A stretch of DNA of 64,000 nucleotides from contig NZ_CP031093.1 of the NCBI RefSeq assembly GCF_004851605.1, forward strand, positions 1,178,001 through 1,242,000, read 5' to 3'. Made by a program: the position numbers and the translations under genes. A model generated the notes under the pieces. It was not told the origin of the DNA and ran no database searches. It saw nothing but the letters and a program-made list of their open reading frames with translations. Below, in pieces: positions 50,218 to 60,966 of this stretch (the first letter of the stretch is position 1; each line of letters begins with the position of its first letter). Origin of the DNA: Hydrocarboniclastica marina. Lineage in GTDB: Bacteria; Pseudomonadota; Gammaproteobacteria; Pseudomonadales; Oleiphilaceae.

Positions 50218-51693
50218 ATGACCAGAGAAAACGACACTCAATGTGATCTGATGTTGTTCGGAGCCCTGGGCGATCTGGCTCAGCGGAAGCTGTTTCCGGC
50301 ACTCTACCAGTTGCAGCGCGCCGGTTTGCTGGCACGCAACAGCCGTATTCTGGCGCTGGCCCGTAAAAAGCTCGATACCCAGAGTCTGCGCCAGCAGTTG
50401 CGGGACAAGCTGTCGGCGACGATACCTGGCCATGAACTGGAAGAGGCGGTCCTGGCTGAGTTTCTTGCCAAGATCGAGTACCTGCCGCTGGATATGGAGC
50501 AGCCGGCGGACTACGAGGCTGCGGCGCGCTGGCGAGACGAGAATCCTGTACCGCTGGTCGTTTACATGGCGACCCCGCCCTCCCTGTACGGCACCATCGC
50601 CGCTAACCTGCGCACGGCGAATTGCACCGGTCCCTCCACCCGGGTCGTTGTCGAGAAGCCCATAGGGCACGACTTTGCCTCGTCGCAGACTATTAACGAT
50701 CAGCTCGCCGAGGTTTTTGACGAAAGTCAGCTGTTCCGTATCGACCATTACCTGGGCAAAGAAACCGTCCAGAATCTGATTGCCCTGCGCTTTGCCAACA
50801 ACCTGTTCGCTACCCAGTGGAACCAGAACCAGATTTCCCATGTGGAAATCACGGTGGCGGAGAGCGTCGGCATCGAGGGCCGCTGGGGTTATTTCGACAA
50901 GGCCGGGCAGTTGCGTGACATGGTCCAGAACCACCTTCTGCAGCTGCTCTGTCTGATCGCCATGGATCCGCCTTCCGACCTCAGCGCCGACAGCATTCGG
51001 GACGAGAAGGTGAAAGTTCTCAAAGCGCTGCGACCCATCATGCCGGATATGATGGAAACCCACCTGGTGCGCGGCCAGTACACCGCCGGCTCATCCGACG
51101 GCCGCAGCGTGCCCGGCTATCTTGATGAAGAAGGCGCCGATCGCAGCAGCCACACCGAAACCTTCGTGGCGATCAAGGCCGAGATCAGCAACTGGCGATG
51201 GGCCGGTGTGCCGTTCTATATCCGCACGGGCAAGCGCCTGCCGGAAAAGCTTTCCCAGATCATCATCCATTTTAAACCGGCGCCCCACTACATCTTCGAC
51301 CCGGACCAGAAACACCTGGCCAACAACAAGCTCATCATCCGGTTGCAGCCGGACGAGGGCATGTCCCTACAGATCCTGACCAAAGATCAGGGCCTGGAAA
51401 AAGGCATGCGCCTGCGGGAAGGTCCCCTTGAGCTGAGTTTCTCCGAGGCCTTCAGCACCGGCCGTATTCCCGATGCCTATGAGCGGCTTCTTTGGGAAGT
51501 CATGAAAGGCAAGCAGTATCTGTTCGTGCGACGAGATGAGGTCGAGTTCGCCTGGCGCTGGGTCGACCAGGTGATCAAAGCGTGGGAAGCTCATAGCGGG
51601 CCACCCAAACGCTACGCGGCCGGCACCTGGGGGCCAGTGGCCTCAATCGCCATGATCACACGCGACGGACGGAGCTGGTATGAGGACGCCTGA
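50218..51693 (+). CDS. zwf: glucose-6-phosphate 1-dehydrogenase
   Basis: Oxidises glucose-6-phosphate to 6-phosphogluconolactone, producing NADPH; entry to the Entner-Doudoroff path. 491 residues. [20 protein letters not shown] is the dinucleotide-binding start, [15 protein letters not shown] (about 179) the substrate/catalytic motif. ATG 50218 with GGAG upstream is preferred to a GTG/other start at 50188. The 3' end overlaps pgl by 14 bp, showing translational coupling. Confidence 0.97.
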   Translation: MTRENDTQCDLMLFGALGDLAQRKLFPALYQLQRAGLLARNSRILALARKKLDTQSLRQQLRDKLSATIPGHELEEAVLAEFLAKIEYLPLDMEQPADYEAAARWRDENPVPLVVYMATPPSLYGTIAANLRTANCTGPSTRVVVEKPIGHDFASSQTINDQLAEVFDESQLFRIDHYLGKETVQNLIALRFANNLFATQWNQNQISHVEITVAESVGIEGRWGYFDKAGQLRDMVQNHLLQLLCLIAMDPPSDLSADSIRDEKVKVLKALRPIMPDMMETHLVRGQYTAGSSDGRSVPGYLDEEGADRSSHTETFVAIKAEISNWRWAGVPFYIRTGKRLPEKLSQIIIHFKPAPHYIFDPDQKHLANNKLIIRLQPDEGMSLQILTKDQGLEKGMRLREGPLELSFSEAFSTGRIPDAYERLLWEVMKGKQYLFVRRDEVEFAWRWVDQVIKAWEAHSGPPKRYAAGTWGPVASIAMITRDGRSWYEDA

Positions 51694-52405
51694 ATCACCC
51701 ATAGGCCTGCCCGAGAATATCGACTGGGTGACAGCGGTCGACCCGCCCACGCTGGCTTTGCGGTTGGCCAGACAGGTTGCTGATTTCCTCAATGCGGCAA
51801 TAACTGAGCGCGGCAGAGCGACCCTGGCGGTATCAGGGGGCAGGACGCCAGTGCCTTTCTTCCGCGCATTGAGTTCGATGAAGCTCGACTGGACCAAAGT
51901 TGAGATCACCCTGGCCGACGAGCGCTGGGTAGCGCCGGCTCACCCCGACAGTAACGAGCGCCTCGTCCGCGAGAATCTGTTGGTGGGCGAAGCTGCATCA
52001 GCGCATTTCGTAGGGCTGAAGTCCGAGCCGTCGTCGGCCACACGGGGGCAGGAGAGCACGGAACGAGCCCTGGCAGAACTGGCCTGGCCGCTGGACGTAC
52101 TGGTCCTGGGCATGGGCAACGACGGCCATACCGCCAGTCTTTTCCCCGATGCACCAGAACTGGGCGACGCCCTTGCGGTAGCCACGCAGCGCCGCTGTAT
52201 GGCCCTGCACCCGCCCTCGGTACCCCAGGCCCGTCTGTCGCTGACGCGTTCGACCTTGTGTCAGGCCCGCCATGTACTGCTGCAGCTGCAGGGCAAGGAG
52301 AAAAAAGCTGTGCTGGAGAAAGCCCTCGTGAACCCTTGCCGGGAAGACGAAATGCCAATCCGGGCATTCCTCAGGCCAGGGCTGAAAATCTACTGGAACC
52401 CGTAA
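51680..52405 (+). CDS. pgl: 6-phosphogluconolactonase
   Basis: Hydrolyses 6-phosphogluconolactone to 6-phosphogluconate. 241 residues of the DevB/SOL type: [34 protein letters not shown] and [15 protein letters not shown] are diagnostic. Overlaps zwf by 14 bp and is followed by eda after about 50 bp, forming zwf-pgl-eda as in Pseudomonas. Confidence 0.96.
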   Translation: MRTPESPIGLPENIDWVTAVDPPTLALRLARQVADFLNAAITERGRATLAVSGGRTPVPFFRALSSMKLDWTKVEITLADERWVAPAHPDSNERLVRENLLVGEAASAHFVGLKSEPSSATRGQESTERALAELAWPLDVLVLGMGNDGHTASLFPDAPELGDALAVATQRRCMALHPPSVPQARLSLTRSTLCQARHVLLQLQGKEKKAVLEKALVNPCREDEMPIRAFLRPGLKIYWNP

Positions 52406-52456
52406 CCGGTCCAGACCGGTAACATCTATCAAGTGATCGACCAGAGAGGGATGACC

Positions 52457-53134
52457 ATGGCTTCGATTTCGCAACCGGTGACGCGCGCCAACGACCGCCA
52501 GCAACAGCTCGGTACCATTTTCAGCAGTTGTCCGCTGGTGCCGGTCATTACCATCCAGGATCCGGACACGGCTGTGGAGCTGGGCCGGGCCCTTGTCGCG
52601 GGCGGCTTACGCATTCTGGAGATTACATTGCGAACCGAGCACGGCCTTGGCGCCATCACTGCGTTACGGGAAGCGCTGCCCGATGTTTGGGTCGGTGCGG
52701 GCACCATAACGACTGTCGATCAGTACCAGGCAGCGGTCAAGGCGGGCGCGCAATTCGCGATTACCCCGGGCAGCACCCAGGCCCTGTTGCAGTATGGAAC
52801 GACGGCAACCGCACCCTTGCTCCCCGGGGTAGCAACCCTGTCGGAGATTCTGCAGGCCTACGAGCTGGGCTATCGGGACTTCAAGCTGTTTCCCGCTGAG
52901 GTGGCGGGTGGCACTGCCGCGCTGAAGTCGTTTGCGGGACCGTTGCCGGATATCCGGTTTTGTCCGACCGGCGGGATCAAGCCTGAGACCGCTGCGGATT
53001 ACCTGGCGTTGGACAATGTCATTGCGGTTGGGGGAACCTGGCTGACACCGCAGGACGCGGTGTCAGCCAGAGATTGGACGCGTATTTCGCAAATAGCGGA
53101 AGACAGCCTGCGCCGCTGCCGCGGTGCAGGTTGA
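52457..53134 (+). CDS. eda: KDPG aldolase (2-dehydro-3-deoxy-phosphogluconate aldolase)
   Basis: Splits KDPG into pyruvate and glyceraldehyde-3-phosphate. 225 residues from ATG 52457, which has GAGAGGG at 7-nt spacing; ATG 52451 and GTG 52433 are in-frame alternatives. PVITIQDPDTAVELGRAL, LRILEITLRTEHGL (catalytic Glu), GAGTITTVDQ, and DFKLFPAEVAGGTAALK (Schiff-base Lys in FKLFPAE) are the class I aldolase marks. Confidence 0.96.
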   Translation: MASISQPVTRANDRQQQLGTIFSSCPLVPVITIQDPDTAVELGRALVAGGLRILEITLRTEHGLGAITALREALPDVWVGAGTITTVDQYQAAVKAGAQFAITPGSTQALLQYGTTATAPLLPGVATLSEILQAYELGYRDFKLFPAEVAGGTAALKSFAGPLPDIRFCPTGGIKPETAADYLALDNVIAVGGTWLTPQDAVSARDWTRISQIAEDSLRRCRGAG

Positions 53135-53154
53135 TTCGAACACTGTCCGTGCGG

Positions 53155-54423
53155 CTAATCCGTTTTCGGCTTCGGCGCCCGTTTTGCTTTTGGCTTGGAT
53201 GCAGCTTTCGGCTTTGACTCCGCTTTTGCCGCGGCGGCTTTCCTGGCCGGGGCGGATTTTGTGTTGCCGGCGCCCGAGCTGCTGGCTGCTTTGGCTGTTG
53301 GCCTCGCCTTAGCCGTCTGAGCTTTGTTGGTTTGAGTCTTTGCTGGCTTAGCTGTTGCAGCTTGTGTACCAGCCTGCCGAGCCTCGCCGCCTGAACCGGA
53401 CCCCAGAATATCCAACGCCACCTGTGAATGATAGAAGCTTTCCAGCCGGCGTCTGAGTATCTGCTCCAGGTATCCCCGGCGGCGCAATTCGTCAAACAGC
53501 GGCGGGGCAAACGCCTCGACTTCGGTCTCAACCATCGCCTGGGTCACGCCCATATCCTCAAGCAGTGCCTGCAACGGCTCATCGCCGTACTTGTCGAACA
53601 GGTGCGCCACCACGGCCTCGTAGCAGCCCTTGAAGTACCCGGTCTTGCGGAAGCTTTGCCAGAATTCGTAACCCAGGACGACGAACTCCTGCAATTCCAG
53701 CTCGCCGACGTTCTCCTGCAGTTCTGCCAGGGTGCGATCTTCAAAGATCGACCACACGGCCATCACCGTGTCCTTGATCTCATCATCCGTCAGCGCGCCA
53801 TTGATATAGAGCTGGCTCTGGCGCACGAGGAAGGGCAGGGAACGACCGATATAGGCTTTGAGGTTTTTTTCCAGTGTCACATCCAGGCCCGGAACGGCCT
53901 TGTTGAACATGCGCTTGCCCAGCTTCATGGTGGCCGCAATACCGGGCACATTTTTGCTGAACATGTTTTCTTCGTAGATGTAGTTGACCACGCCGTGGTA
54001 AACCAGCTCGGCCACAAGCTCCTGATAAAGCGGGTGCTCAATCAGGTGTTCGACCAGGCGCTCACGCTGGTGTCGCAGTGTCAGCGCCTCGTCGACGAAC
54101 TCGCCAACCTGGGCAGCGGAGATCAGGTCCCGCAGCCGGGTCTTTTTCTGCACCGGCGCGGCCCGGACCTTCTGCGCCATTTCCCCGGCCAGCTCGGGGA
54201 TGCCGCCGTGGATTTCCAGGTCAACCACGTTGCGTTTGATCACTGCATTGATCTGCTCGGGCGAGACCATGTCGCGCAGGGTGGCTTTCTCGCACAGCTT
54301 GAATATCTCACCTATTTCACCCCGAAGATCAGCCAGCAGGCGTTCTCCGCTCAGCGCCCCGAGCTCATGCTGAACATGTCGCTCCAGCAACTGGTCCGCC
54401 AGCGTGGCAGCAGTTTTGTCCAT
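53155..54423 (-). CDS. conserved protein with histone-H1-like Lys/Ala-rich tail
   Basis: 422 residues in two parts. Residues 1-345 are a helical globular region (LLERHVQHELGALSGERLLA, LIEHPLYQELVAELVYHGV, NYIYEENMFSKNVPGIAATM) that I do not recognise as a named family, though similar genes seem to occur in Marinobacter. Residues about 346-422 are a low-complexity tail of Ala, Lys, Pro, Thr and Ser with repeated KPKA/KAKP units, like AlgP or PhaF/PhaI-type tails, which bind DNA or polyphosphate-like polyanions. Set on the opposite strand between eda and pyk. Function unknown. Confidence 0.7.
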   Translation of the reverse strand: MDKTAATLADQLLERHVQHELGALSGERLLADLRGEIGEIFKLCEKATLRDMVSPEQINAVIKRNVVDLEIHGGIPELAGEMAQKVRAAPVQKKTRLRDLISAAQVGEFVDEALTLRHQRERLVEHLIEHPLYQELVAELVYHGVVNYIYEENMFSKNVPGIAATMKLGKRMFNKAVPGLDVTLEKNLKAYIGRSLPFLVRQSQLYINGALTDDEIKDTVMAVWSIFEDRTLAELQENVGELELQEFVVLGYEFWQSFRKTGYFKGCYEAVVAHLFDKYGDEPLQALLEDMGVTQAMVETEVEAFAPPLFDELRRRGYLEQILRRRLESFYHSQVALDILGSGSGGEARQAGTQAATAKPAKTQTNKAQTAKARPTAKAASSSGAGNTKSAPARKAAAAKAESKPKAASKPKAKRAPKPKTD

Positions 54424-54506
54424 AACAGATCCTTTTTTGGTCAGCAGCGGCCCGGTCGAGCCCAGTTCGGGCAGGTTATCACGCCCGGCGCAAACCAGAC
54501 TGGGGC

Positions 54507-55946
54507 TCAGCCCTCAACCGTGATGATCTTCAAGCTATTGGTGCCGCCCTGGGCATTGGAGAAATCGCCCTTGGTCAGAATGACCAGTTCGCCCGGCTTG
54601 ACCGCGCCCCGGCGGAGCAACTCCTCGACCGCCCTGTCATTCACCAGCTCGTTGGGGTGGTCCGCCGCGTCGAAGGGAACGGTCTGTACCCCGCGAAACA
54701 GGGCGACCCGGTGCTGGGTCGTGTGGCGCGGCGAAAAGGCAAAGATCGGCAGGCTCGACTTGATTCGCGACATCATCAGCGGCGTCGCGCCGGTCTCAGT
54801 CAGGCAGATGATAGCCGTCACGTTGTCCAGATGGTTGGCCGCATACATGGCCGACAGGGCAATGGCCTCGTCTACGTGCTCCATATGCTCGTGGATGCGA
54901 TGTTGCGATGTATGGGTCGACGGATGCTGCTCAGCCCCCATGCAGATTCGAACCATGGCCTCCACGGCTTCAACGGGATAGTCGCCAACAGCGGTCTCGG
55001 CGGAAAGCATGACGGCGTCGGTGTAGTCGAACACAGCGTTGGCCACATCAGAGACTTCAGCCCGGGTTGGCATGGGATTCTGGATCATCGACTCCATCAT
55101 CTGGGTGGCGGTGATGACGACCCGGTTGAGCGCCCGCGCGCGGGCGATAATATGTTTCTGGACGCCGACCAGGGCGGCGTCGCCGATTTCCACGGCAAGG
55201 TCGCCCCGGGCCACCATGACCGCATCCGAGGCCTCGATCACGGCGTCCAGCGCAGCGTCATCGTCGGCCAGCTCGGCCCGTTCGATTTTCGCCACCAGTC
55301 GGGCTTGGGAGCCGGCTTCCCGCAGCAGGGCGCGGGCCGTGTGCATGTCCTCGGCGGTGCGTACGAACGAGACCGCGACATAGTCGGCGCCCAGCGCCGC
55401 AGCGGTTTTGATGTCCTCCCGGTCCTTGTCGGTCAGGGCCGGCGCCGAAAGGCCGCCCCCGCGCTTGTTCAGGCCCTTGTTATCGGAAAGCGGGCCGCCG
55501 ATGAGTACACGGGTCGTGACGGACCGCTGGTCGACTTCGGTCACCTTGAGTTCAATGCGGCCATCGTCCAGTACCAGGGTGTCGCCCACCGATACGTCAG
55601 CTATGAGCTGCTCGTAATCGATGCCCACCCGCTGAGTGTCCCCGGCCTCCTTGTCCATGGACGCGTCCAGGATGAACGTCTCGCCTTTGCTGAGCATGAC
55701 TTTATGCTCGGTGAACCGGGCGATACGCAGTTTGGGGCCTTGCAGGTCTGCCAGCAGCGCTACGAAACGCCCCTGGGCCGCAGCAGTGTCGCGAACCCTC
55801 CGGGCGTTTTCCTGGTGCTGTTCGGCACTACCGTGGGAGAAGTTCAGGCGGGCCACATCGAGGCCTGCGCGTATAAGCGCGTCGAGCCGTTCGGGGGAGG
55901 TGGAGGCAGGTCCTAGTGTGGCAACAATCTTGGTGCGCCTGAGCAT
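54507..55946 (-). CDS. pyk: pyruvate kinase
   Basis: Final glycolytic step, PEP + ADP to pyruvate + ATP. 479 residues, type II (PykA-like) length. MLRRTKIVATLGPASTSPER, ARLNFSHGSAEQHQ, LVAKIERAELA, MVARGDLAVEIG and ITATQMMESMIQNPMPTRAE (active-site and family signature) are all present. AAGGA precedes ATG 55946. Divergent from edd across a 269-bp gap, so glucose regulators could act on both. Confidence 0.97.
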   Translation of the reverse strand: MLRRTKIVATLGPASTSPERLDALIRAGLDVARLNFSHGSAEQHQENARRVRDTAAAQGRFVALLADLQGPKLRIARFTEHKVMLSKGETFILDASMDKEAGDTQRVGIDYEQLIADVSVGDTLVLDDGRIELKVTEVDQRSVTTRVLIGGPLSDNKGLNKRGGGLSAPALTDKDREDIKTAAALGADYVAVSFVRTAEDMHTARALLREAGSQARLVAKIERAELADDDAALDAVIEASDAVMVARGDLAVEIGDAALVGVQKHIIARARALNRVVITATQMMESMIQNPMPTRAEVSDVANAVFDYTDAVMLSAETAVGDYPVEAVEAMVRICMGAEQHPSTHTSQHRIHEHMEHVDEAIALSAMYAANHLDNVTAIICLTETGATPLMMSRIKSSLPIFAFSPRHTTQHRVALFRGVQTVPFDAADHPNELVNDRAVEELLRRGAVKPGELVILTKGDFSNAQGGTNSLKIITVEG

Positions 55947-56049
55947 TCAGCGGTCCTTTACTGTGAGGGAGGGAAGCTCTATTAGGAACCTTCTCCGACG
56001 TGAGTGTCAAAACGACGTTAGTCTCGCCAGATGGCAATAAACCTTATAC

Positions 56050-56061
56050 GTCACCTGTGAC
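56050..56061. promoter_or_regulatory. short palindrome between pyk and edd
   Basis: GTCAC-CT-GTGAC is a perfect palindrome in the pyk-edd divergent region, 104 bp from pyk and 155 bp from edd. It does not match the CRP order (TGTGA-N6-TCACA) or the HexR motif. Possible regulator site. Confidence 0.3.
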
Positions 56062-56215
56062 AGAATTCAGACAGAGGGCTGGCCGATACCACCGTTCCAA
56101 GACATCGCCCGCTGTTCAGGCATAGACTGTCTGAGAGATGTTGAGCTATCGGGCCCGCCATGCAGCAGCGCTTCATCAGCCGGGTCGCCAGACCGATCAG
56201 CCCGAGGAGAAACCG

Positions 56216-58036
56216 ATGCACCCGACCATTGAGAAAGTCACGCAACGCATCATCGAGCGCAGCCGTCCCACCCGCGAGGCCTACCTGGCACGCATGGCGG
56301 ACCTGCGCGAGCAGGGACCCCTGCGTGGGACGCTGTCGTGCGGCAACCTGGCCCACGGCTTTGCCGCCTGTGGCCAGGCCGATAAAGACACGCTGAAGCT
56401 GGTGAACAAAGCCAATATCGCTATCGTGTCGGCGTATAACGACATGCTTTCCGCGCATCAGCCCTACCATGACTTTCCCGACGTCATTCGCAAGGCCGCC
56501 CATGGCATGGGCTCGGTCGCCCAATTCGCGGGCGGCACACCGGCCATGTGCGACGGCGTAACCCAGGGCCAGCCGGGGATGGAAATCGGTCTGTTTTCGC
56601 GGGATGTGATCGCCATGAGCACGGCGGTCGCTCTCAGCCATAACATGTTCGACGGCATGTTGCTGCTGGGCATCTGCGACAAGATCGTACCGGGGCTGCT
56701 GATTGGCGGGCTGAGTTTCGGCCACCTGCCGGGTATCCTCGTGCCCGCCGGTCCCATGCCTTCGGGCATGCCCAACAAGGAGAAGCAGCGCATCCGGCAG
56801 CTGTATGCCGAGGGCAAGGTGGGCAAAGATGAACTGCTGGAAGCCGAAAGCCAGTCCTACCACAGCCCTGGCACCTGCACCTTCTACGGCACCGCCAACA
56901 GCAATCAGATGCTAGTGGAAGTCATGGGCTTGCACATGCCGGGAGCCGCGTTTATCCACCCGGGTACGCCCTTGCGCGACGCCTTGACGGCGGCAGCCAC
57001 GGAGCAGGTAATCCGACTGTCCCAGCCCAACGGCGGCACTCAGGGTATGGCGCACGTGGTGGCGGAGAAGAATATCGTCAACGCCCTGGTGGCGCTGCTG
57101 GTTACGGGCGGCTCCACCAACCACACCATCCACTGGGTTGCCATTGCCCGCGCGGCGGGCATCATCCTCAACTGGGACGACTATGCCGAGCTTTCGGCCG
57201 CGGTACCGTCGATGACGCGGATCTACCCCAACGGCCAGGCCGATATCAACGCCTTCCACGACGCCGGCGGCACCGGCTTCCTCATACGCGAACTGCTGGA
57301 GGCGGGCCTGCTTCACAACGACGTTGAGACAGTCATGGGCCATGGACTCGAGCGCTATACCCGTATGCCAGCCATGGACGGGGCCAAGCTGGTCTGGGCC
57401 GAGCCGAGCCGGGAAAGCGGTGATGCCGATGTGCTTTCCACGGCCGATGCGCCGTTCGCGCCTGACGGCGGCCTCAAGGTGCTGGAAGGCAACCTGGGCC
57501 GTGGCGTGATCAAGGTTTCGGCGGTTGAGAAGGAACACCAGCAGATCGAGGCCCCGGCGGTCGTCTTTGAGGCCCAGAACGAGGTCGGACCTGCGTTTGA
57601 GGCGGGTGAGTTGGACCGGGACTGCGTTATCGTCGTGCGCTTCCAGGGCCCCCGGGCCAATGGCATGCCTGAACTGCACAAGCTCACGCCGTATCTGGGC
57701 GTTCTGCAGGACAAGGGTTTCAAGGTCGCCTTGGTGACGGACGGGCGAATGTCGGGCGCCTCCGGCAAGTTCCCCGCGGCGATTCACGTCTATCCCGAAG
57801 CAGTCAGCGGTGGGGTCATCGGCCGTATCCAGAACGGCGATATTATTCACCTCGATGCTGTTCGTGGCGAACTCAGCGTCAAGCTCAGCGATGCAGAGCT
57901 GGCGCAGCGAACCCCGGTTACCGTTGACCTCAGCCCCAACCACCACGGCTATGGACGCGAGATGTTTGGCTGGATGCGCCGGGCGGCGAGTAATCCCGAA
58001 GAGGGCGCCTGCTACTTCTGGAACCATGAGGCATGA
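56216..58036 (+). CDS. edd: 6-phosphogluconate dehydratase
   Basis: Fe-S dehydratase converting 6-phosphogluconate to KDPG. 606 residues (E. coli Edd 603). [45 protein letters not shown] and [17 protein letters not shown] provide the cluster cysteines and IlvD/Edd signatures; [18 protein letters not shown] is the second signature near residue 510. ATG 56216 has GAGGAG at ideal spacing; the open frame to 56138 is not needed. The last codons overlap glk in an ATGA junction. Confidence 0.97.
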   Translation: MHPTIEKVTQRIIERSRPTREAYLARMADLREQGPLRGTLSCGNLAHGFAACGQADKDTLKLVNKANIAIVSAYNDMLSAHQPYHDFPDVIRKAAHGMGSVAQFAGGTPAMCDGVTQGQPGMEIGLFSRDVIAMSTAVALSHNMFDGMLLLGICDKIVPGLLIGGLSFGHLPGILVPAGPMPSGMPNKEKQRIRQLYAEGKVGKDELLEAESQSYHSPGTCTFYGTANSNQMLVEVMGLHMPGAAFIHPGTPLRDALTAAATEQVIRLSQPNGGTQGMAHVVAEKNIVNALVALLVTGGSTNHTIHWVAIARAAGIILNWDDYAELSAAVPSMTRIYPNGQADINAFHDAGGTGFLIRELLEAGLLHNDVETVMGHGLERYTRMPAMDGAKLVWAEPSRESGDADVLSTADAPFAPDGGLKVLEGNLGRGVIKVSAVEKEHQQIEAPAVVFEAQNEVGPAFEAGELDRDCVIVVRFQGPRANGMPELHKLTPYLGVLQDKGFKVALVTDGRMSGASGKFPAAIHVYPEAVSGGVIGRIQNGDIIHLDAVRGELSVKLSDAELAQRTPVTVDLSPNHHGYGREMFGWMRRAASNPEEGACYFWNHEA

Positions 58037-59094
58037 GGACCGGCGACAAAGAGCGAAAGTCTGAAAGCATGGCGGCAACCGGGACAGGACCCGATACAGG
58101 ACCCATGGCTGGATCCCAAACAACTAATGAGCCACCCGTTCTGGTCGGAGATATCGGCGGCACCAACGCCCGTTTTGCGTTGGCCTACCCGGGCCGGGCC
58201 GGGCTGCATCACCTTGAGACCTTGCAGTGCGCCGACTACGACAATCTGGATGCGGCCGCCACTGCCTATCTTGCTCGGACAGGTCAGCCAAAGGTTGACG
58301 ACGTCTGCCTGGCGGTGGCATCGCCCATCCAGGGCACGCGGGTGGAGATGACCAACAACCACTGGCGGTTCGATACGGCTGAGGTTGCCCACGCGATGGG
58401 CTGGCGCCAGTTCCGGGTGCTCAATGACTTCCTGGCACTGGCCCTGGGCATGCCGCAGGTTGCTCCGGAGAAACTGGTGAAGGTCTGCGGCGGCGCAGGA
58501 GATCCGAATCGGGCGAGGCTGGTCATTGGCCCCGGCACGGGCCTGGGCGTGGCCGGACTGGTGCCCCACCAGGGCAGCTGGATTGCCCTGCCGTCCCAGG
58601 GGGGACACGTGGAGTTCGCGCCCCGGGACGGCCGGGAGCTGGCGATCCTGCAGATCCTGCAAGGACAGTTCGGTCGGGTTTCGGCGGAACGTATTTTGTG
58701 CGGGGCCGGGCTGGTCAACCTCTACCGTGCGCACGCGCAGATAGAGGGCGTCAACGCATTATTCGAAAGCCCGGGCGACATCCTGCAGGCCGCTCTTGCC
58801 TCGACAGACCCGCTCGCCCGAAAAACCCTGGAGCACTTCAGCGAAATCATGGGCCGGGTGGCCGGCGACGCGGCGCTGACAATGGGTTCGCTCGGGGGGG
58901 TCTATCTTTGTGGGGGAATTATTCCGCGCTTCGTCGACTTCTTCTGTCAGAGCGGCTTTCAAAAGGCCTTTGAAGACAAAGGCCGAATGCGCAAGCTGAT
59001 GGAGCAGACGCCGGTGCATATCGTTACAGAGCCCTACGCCGGCCTGTTGGGTGCGGCTGAGGCATTGCGCATGGTGGACGCCATTAAGGGCTAG
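58033..59094 (+). CDS. glk: glucokinase
   Basis: Phosphorylates glucose to glucose-6-phosphate. 353 residues; the E. coli-type glucokinase core starts at about residue 35 with [17 protein letters not shown] (phosphate-binding loop), with [26 protein letters not shown], and [12 protein letters not shown]. The first 34 residues ([19 protein letters not shown]) are extra compared with E. coli Glk (321), so ATG 58069 or 58105 may be the true start; 58033 is kept for its 4-bp overlap with edd. Confidence 0.94.
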   Translation: MRTGDKERKSESMAATGTGPDTGPMAGSQTTNEPPVLVGDIGGTNARFALAYPGRAGLHHLETLQCADYDNLDAAATAYLARTGQPKVDDVCLAVASPIQGTRVEMTNNHWRFDTAEVAHAMGWRQFRVLNDFLALALGMPQVAPEKLVKVCGGAGDPNRARLVIGPGTGLGVAGLVPHQGSWIALPSQGGHVEFAPRDGRELAILQILQGQFGRVSAERILCGAGLVNLYRAHAQIEGVNALFESPGDILQAALASTDPLARKTLEHFSEIMGRVAGDAALTMGSLGGVYLCGGIIPRFVDFFCQSGFQKAFEDKGRMRKLMEQTPVHIVTEPYAGLLGAAEALRMVDAIKG

Positions 59095-59141
59095 AGTCCC
59101 GCTCAGCCACTGGCCGCGGGAACAACAGGTCGCATGGGCTA

Positions 59142-60731
59142 CTAGCTTTGTTCCGGTAGCGCGCTTTGCGACGCCTCATCGGCATCACCCGCCCAGCTGT
59201 CCTCAACCGGCGGGTCGCTGTCATCCGACGCCTCGAGCTCGGCCTGATCCAGCAGCTTTCTTGGCAGCTCCTTCTTGATCCGCACGCCGAGGCTCTTGAA
59301 CTGGTGGGCCTGGCTGATGAGGTTGCCTTTGCCGTGATTGAGGGTGGTCATGGCCCGGTCATAGGTGCCGTGCAGCGTATTGATCTGGTCGCCCAGACGT
59401 TCCATGTGCTCCAGGAAGACCCGCAGCTTGTCGTACACGGCCCCGGCTTTTTCCGCGACCTTGCGTGCATTCTGGCTCTGGCGCTCGTACCGCCAGATGT
59501 TCTCGATAGTGCGCAGGGTGGCGAGCAGGGTAGTGGGCGTGACGATGACCACCTTCTGGTCGAAGGCTTCCGCAAACAGGTTTTCGTCGTGCTGGAAGGC
59601 GGCGATAAAGGCGGGCTCGATGGGCATGAACAGCAGCACGAAATCGGGCGAGTTGATGCCCTTGAGCTGGCTGTAGTCCTTCGCGCTCAGATCCCGGATA
59701 TGCTTGCGCACCGCATCCACATGGTCCCGCAGGGAACGCAGGCGGCCTTCTTCATCCTCCGCCGTGACGTAGCCCTGGTAGGCCACAAGTGAAACCTTGG
59801 CATCGACTATGACGTTGCGCTGATCGGGCAGGTGGACGACCACATCAGGGCGCCAGAGCTGGTGGTCCTCATCCCGATAGCTGGCCTGGGTATCGTACTC
59901 GGTGCCCTTGCGCAGGCCAGAGCGTTCCAGCACCTTTTCCAGGATCAGCTCGCCCCAGTTGCCCTGGATCTTCTTGTCGCCGCGCAGGGCCTTGGTGAGG
60001 CTGGCGGCTTCTTCAGTAATCTGTCGGTTGAGGTCCTTGAGGGAGTCGATTTCCGAGCGTAGCGCCTGGCGGTCCCGCGTCTCGCTGTTGTGGACGTCAT
60101 CAACACGTTTGCGAAAATCGGACAGCTGGTCGCGAAAGGGCACCAGCAGTTCCTGCAGGTTGCTGCGGTTCTGCTCGCTGAACTTCTCGCTTTTCTGTTC
60201 GAAGATGCGGTTAGCCAGCAACTCGAACTCCTGCTTCAGCGCATCCCGGTTGCGCTCCAGTAGTGTCAGTTTTTCCCGCGTGGTTTCCCGCTCGGCATCA
60301 AGGGTGACCTGTAGTTCGCTCTGACGAAGCTCGCGCTGATGCAGGGCCTGCTCCGCGGTCGCAAGGTCACGGCGTAGCGCGGCGAGCTCCTGGGTCAGCT
60401 CGCTGTGGCGTTTTTCGCGCTCGTCCCGTTCCGCTTCCAGCCGAGCCAGCATGGCGGCTTTGTGCTCCGCGTCCTGGCGCCAGCGCTCGCGGCCGCTGTC
60501 CAGGCTTTCAACATCGCTTTCAAGGCGATCTATCTGCTGCTGCAAAGCCTGCTGTTGCTGCTCCGACCACTGCAGATCCTGGGACTGCTCCGCCAGAAGA
60601 CGCTGGGAACGGCGGAGGCCTGGCAGCAGCAGGGCCAGCATCAGCAAAATCGCAACCAGGGCTGCACCACCGACGTGCATCCAGAACTGGGGATCGTTGT
60701 ACATTGGCTGGTCCATCTCACTCGATCTCAT
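59142..60731 (-). CDS. rmuC: DNA recombination protein RmuC
   Basis: 529 residues. One N-terminal TM (VGGAALVAILLMLALLLPGL, about 20-39), a coiled coil to about 210 rich in Gln/Glu/Arg/Leu, then the RmuC domain (GDKKIQGNWGELILEKVLE, DVVVHLPDQRNVIVDAKVS, FVLLFMPIEPAF, ATPTTLLATLRTI-like segment here VTPTTLLATLRTIENIW). The D-x-K motif in VIVDAKVS fits the PD-(D/E)XK nuclease-like fold proposed for RmuC, which limits some DNA rearrangements in E. coli. Start not certain: ATG 60731, 60716 or 60704. Confidence 0.93.
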   Translation of the reverse strand: MRSSEMDQPMYNDPQFWMHVGGAALVAILLMLALLLPGLRRSQRLLAEQSQDLQWSEQQQQALQQQIDRLESDVESLDSGRERWRQDAEHKAAMLARLEAERDEREKRHSELTQELAALRRDLATAEQALHQRELRQSELQVTLDAERETTREKLTLLERNRDALKQEFELLANRIFEQKSEKFSEQNRSNLQELLVPFRDQLSDFRKRVDDVHNSETRDRQALRSEIDSLKDLNRQITEEAASLTKALRGDKKIQGNWGELILEKVLERSGLRKGTEYDTQASYRDEDHQLWRPDVVVHLPDQRNVIVDAKVSLVAYQGYVTAEDEEGRLRSLRDHVDAVRKHIRDLSAKDYSQLKGINSPDFVLLFMPIEPAFIAAFQHDENLFAEAFDQKVVIVTPTTLLATLRTIENIWRYERQSQNARKVAEKAGAVYDKLRVFLEHMERLGDQINTLHGTYDRAMTTLNHGKGNLISQAHQFKSLGVRIKKELPRKLLDQAELEASDDSDPPVEDSWAGDADEASQSALPEQS

Positions 60732-60826
60732 TCGAAAATCAAAAAATTCTGAATCTCAATCAACAGTTTAGCAGTTTAAAACTCGACCGGGCGTTGCTCT
60801 TTACAGGCTCTGTACAGGGGATGGGT

Positions 60827-60931
60827 ATGGATACTGTTGAGATAAGTTTGCGGCATGGTCCTCAGCTTACGACTTTGGTCGACCAAGGCCCAAGAACGCG
60901 TGCTACATTTTATCGGTGGCTGTTAGAGTAG
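60827..60931 (+). CDS. possible 34-residue small protein
   Basis: ATG 60827 with AGGGG 6 nt upstream opens a 34-codon frame (MDTVEISLRHGPQLTTLV, ending TFYRWLLE). Composition is protein-like, but codon use is less GC-rich than neighbours. No family recognised; could be chance. Confidence 0.25.
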   Translation: MDTVEISLRHGPQLTTLVDQGPRTRATFYRWLLE

Positions 60932-60966
60932 GATCGGTAGGCAATATAAACAATAAAAGCCTCGGG

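Noticed and set aside
53428-55916. Two long plus-strand open frames (517 and 419 codons) opposite the tail-protein and pyk genes
   Set aside because: They are mirror frames of well-supported minus-strand genes with GC-rich codons; translations show no family motif and no ribosome binding site.
60875-60886. TTGGTCGACCAA palindrome
   Set aside because: Twelve bases containing a SalI site can arise by chance, and it lies inside a possible small ORF with no other support.
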